Below are positions 4,503 to 6,162 of a stretch of DNA of 6,162 nucleotides, piece by piece. This DNA comes from JBOGFC01 sp050742155. Lineage in GTDB: Bacteria; Actinomycetota; Acidimicrobiia; Spongiisociales; JALYHC01. The position numbers and the translations under genes were made by a program. A model generated the notes under the pieces. The model saw only the letters and a program-made list of their open reading frames with translations. It was not told the DNA's origin and made no database searches. The DNA is taken from positions 1-6,162 of the forward strand of contig JBOGFC010000209.1 of NCBI GenBank assembly GCA_050742155.1, written 5' to 3'. Positions within the stretch are counted from its first letter, which is position 1. Every line of letters begins with the position of its first letter.

Positions 4503-5501
4503 ATGGATTTCGGCGTCGTGTTACAGACCGATCCGCCGGCGTGGCGGGTGGTGGAGCTGGCCAAGCGGGCCGAGCAGAACGGCTTCACCTATGGCTGGAC
4601 CTTCGACTCGCACGTCCTCTGGCAGGAGCCGTTCGTCATCTATTCGCAGATGCTGGCGGCCACCGACGGGATGATCATCGGGCCGATGGTCACCAACCCG
4701 GGCACCCGGGACTGGACGGTGATCGCCTCTTTGTTCGCCACCTTGAACGACATGTTCGGGGAGCGCACCATCTGCGGGATGGGCCGGGGCGACTCGGCCC
4801 TCCGCTACATCGGCCGCCGGCCCACCACCCTGGCCACCATGGAGGAAGCCTGCCGGGTCATCAAGGACCTGGTGGCCGGAAAGGAGGTGGACTACCGGGG
4901 CTCCAGCCTGCGCATCGCCTGGGCGAAGGGGTGGGACCTCCCCATCTGGATGGCCGGCTACGGGCCCAAGGCCCTCTCGCTGATCGGCCGCCAGGCCGAC
5001 GGCTTCATCCTCCAGCTGGCCGATCCCTACCTGGTGGAGTGGACCACCAAGTACGTCCACGATGCCGCCCGGAAGGCCGGCCGCCGGCCGGACGAGGTGA
5101 AGGTGTGCGTGGCCGCCCCCGCCTTCGTGGGCGCCGATCTCCCCCACCAGCGGGACCAGGTCCGCTGGTTCGGAGGGATGGTGGGGAACCACGTGGCCGA
5201 CCTGGTGGCCCGCTACGGGGAGGACCCCGACAAGGTCCCTGAGGTCCTCTCCGACTACATCCGGGCTCGGGAGGGTTACGATTACTCGCACCACGGCAAG
5301 GCCGACAACCCCTCCACCGAGTTCGTCCCGGACGAGATCGTCGACCGGTTCTGCGTGCTGGGCACGGTCGCGGACCACCTGGCCAGGCTGACCGAGCTCC
5401 GGGAGCTGGGGGTGGACCAGTTCGCCATCTACCTCATGCACGACGCCCAGGAGGAGACCCTCGACGCCTACGGGCGGGAGATCATCCCCGCCTTCGGGTA
5501 G
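4503..5501 (+). CDS. LLM-class (luciferase-like) oxidoreductase, TIGR03842-type, F420- or flavin-dependent
   Basis: A 332-residue TIM-barrel enzyme of the luciferase-like superfamily. Its N-terminus (MDFGVVLQTDPPAWRVVELA), the conserved GWTFDSHVLWQEPFVIYSQ (31-49), GPMVTNPGTRDWT (60-72), GMGRGDSALR (92-101) and AYGPKAL-like GYGPKALSL (152-160) segments mark the TIGR03842 group. That group is annotated as F420-dependent by homology. As I recall, some members occur in species thought to lack F420, so FMN is also possible. Substrate and reaction are unknown. The start at ATG 4503 fits the family's first residues; a GTG at 4470 lies inside the right repeat arm and adds 11 alien residues. Today it has only GCGGA upstream as a weak ribosome site. 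It probably followed mmsA in one operon before the cassette entered. Its last 20 bp overlap the panB tail on the other strand. Codon bias is high-GC like mmsA. Confidence 0.92.
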   Translation: MDFGVVLQTDPPAWRVVELAKRAEQNGFTYGWTFDSHVLWQEPFVIYSQMLAATDGMIIGPMVTNPGTRDWTVIASLFATLNDMFGERTICGMGRGDSALRYIGRRPTTLATMEEACRVIKDLVAGKEVDYRGSSLRIAWAKGWDLPIWMAGYGPKALSLIGRQADGFILQLADPYLVEWTTKYVHDAARKAGRRPDEVKVCVAAPAFVGADLPHQRDQVRWFGGMVGNHVADLVARYGEDPDKVPEVLSDYIRAREGYDYSHHGKADNPSTEFVPDEIVDRFCVLGTVADHLARLTELRELGVDQFAIYLMHDAQEETLDAYGREIIPAFG

Positions 5502-6162
5502 GCAGGCCCTCCAGGAAGCCGGCCAGCTCCTCCTTCGACATCTTGTACGTGTGCCGCTCCTCGGGGTAGGCCCCGGAGCGCACCTCCGCCACGAACCCCT
5601 CCAGCGCCTTGAGGGTCTCTCCTCGCAGGTCGGCGTACTGCTTGACGAAGCGGGCCGGGCTGGCGAACAGCCCGACCACGTCGTGGTAGACCAAGACCTG
5701 CCCGTCGCAGTCGGGGCCGGCTCCGATCCCGATGGTGGGGATGGCCAGCGCCGCGGTGACCTGGGCCGCCACCGGGGCGGGGATGGCCTCGAGGACCAGC
5801 GAGAAGCAGCCGGCCTCCTCCAAGGCCAGGGCATCCTCATAGAGGCGACGTGCCTGCTGGGCGGTGCGGCTCTGCGCCTTGAGCCCGCCCAGCTTGGTGG
5901 CCGACTGCGGGGTGAGCCCGAGGTGGCCCATCGCCGGGATGCCGGCTCCCACCAGCGCCCCCACCCGTGCCAGGGTGGGCCCGGCCCCTTCCACCTTGAC
6001 GGCATCGGCTCCTCCTTCTTTGAGGAAGCGGATGCCGTTTCGCACCGCCTCCTCGTCGGAGACCTGGAAGGAGCCGAAGGGCATGTCCCCCACCACCAGC
6101 GATCGAGGGGCTCCCCGGCTGACCGCCCGGGTGAGGACCAGCATCTCCTCCATGGTGACCGG
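5482..6162 (-). CDS. panB: 3-methyl-2-oxobutanoate hydroxymethyltransferase (ketopantoate synthase), N-terminus outside window
   Basis: PanB transfers a hydroxymethyl group from 5,10-methylene-tetrahydrofolate to 3-methyl-2-oxobutanoate, the first committed step to pantothenate and CoA. The visible 227 residues start ...PVTMEEMLVLTR and run in frame off the edge, so the ATG at 6153 is internal; about 50-60 N-terminal residues, including the first Mg-binding Asp, are missing. Counting from the Met at 6153: metal ligand Asp23 in GDMPFGS, Lys53 and Glu55 in AVKVEGAG, His77 in MGHLGLTPQS, catalytic Glu122 in LVLEAIP, then IPTIGIGAG and VYHDVVGL with His158. The family usually stops soon after YPEERH; here about 22 residues follow (TYKMSKEELAGFLEGLPTRRRG), the last of which overlap the oxidoreductase gene. 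Convergent with that gene; its promoter is outside the window. Confidence 0.96.
   Translation of the reverse strand, partial: PVTMEEMLVLTRAVSRGAPRSLVVGDMPFGSFQVSDEEAVRNGIRFLKEGGADAVKVEGAGPTLARVGALVGAGIPAMGHLGLTPQSATKLGGLKAQSRTAQQARRLYEDALALEEAGCFSLVLEAIPAPVAAQVTAALAIPTIGIGAGPDCDGQVLVYHDVVGLFASPARFVKQYADLRGETLKALEGFVAEVRSGAYPEERHTYKMSKEELAGFLEGLPTRRRG

Noticed and set aside
4521..6005. Minus-strand frame of 494 codons across the oxidoreductase and panB
   Set aside because: Low-complexity Arg/Pro/Ser/Trp translation in another frame of panB, then antisense to the oxidoreductase; both real genes have conserved motifs.
1..6162. CRISPR array, tRNA or rRNA genes
   Set aside because: No regularly spaced repeats, cloverleaf-like segments or rRNA motifs seen on either strand.

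Overview
The window has about 65-70% G+C, with a strong G/C bias at third codon positions in most genes. It carries a Tat-exported amidase, a CoA-acylating semialdehyde dehydrogenase, an F420-type luciferase-like oxidoreductase and panB. This suggests a high-GC actinobacterium (Actinomycetota). A lineage such as Acidimicrobiia is possible, but the sequence alone does not fix it.

Layout from left to right: the last 15 codons of an unidentified + strand gene end at 48. A Tat-signal amidase of the amidase-signature family lies on the minus strand (95-1768). It is divergent from mmsA, the methylmalonate/malonate-semialdehyde dehydrogenase (1885-3378), across a 116-bp promoter region. Next comes an orphan AbiEi-like/DUF559 protein (3524-4435), then a TIGR03842-type LLM-class oxidoreductase (4503-5501). 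The last gene is panB on the minus strand (5482-6162, N-terminus outside the window). Its 3' end overlaps the oxidoreductase tail by 20 bp.

The most notable feature is the block between mmsA and the oxidoreductase. The DUF559 gene is enclosed by imperfect inverted repeats at 3388-3442 and 4442-4490, identical at 40 of 49 aligned positions plus one 6-base indel. A 6-bp direct repeat, GGACAA, sits at the outer edges (3385-3390 and 4493-4498). Deleting the block together with one GGACAA copy leaves mmsA and the oxidoreductase 16 bp apart and creates a well-spaced Shine-Dalgarno (GAGGA, 7 nt, ATG). This reads like an about 1.1-kb selfish cassette, one Vsr/PD-(D/E)XK-like nuclease gene with no transposase, that landed inside an operon. 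The DUF559 gene also has much weaker third-position GC bias than mmsA.

Metabolic reading (inference): mmsA can convert malonate semialdehyde, a product of beta-alanine, to acetyl-CoA. PanB opens the pantothenate pathway that consumes beta-alanine. The amidase and the LLM-class enzyme could belong to a pyrimidine/hydantoin or amide catabolic set. No gene here proves that pathway.
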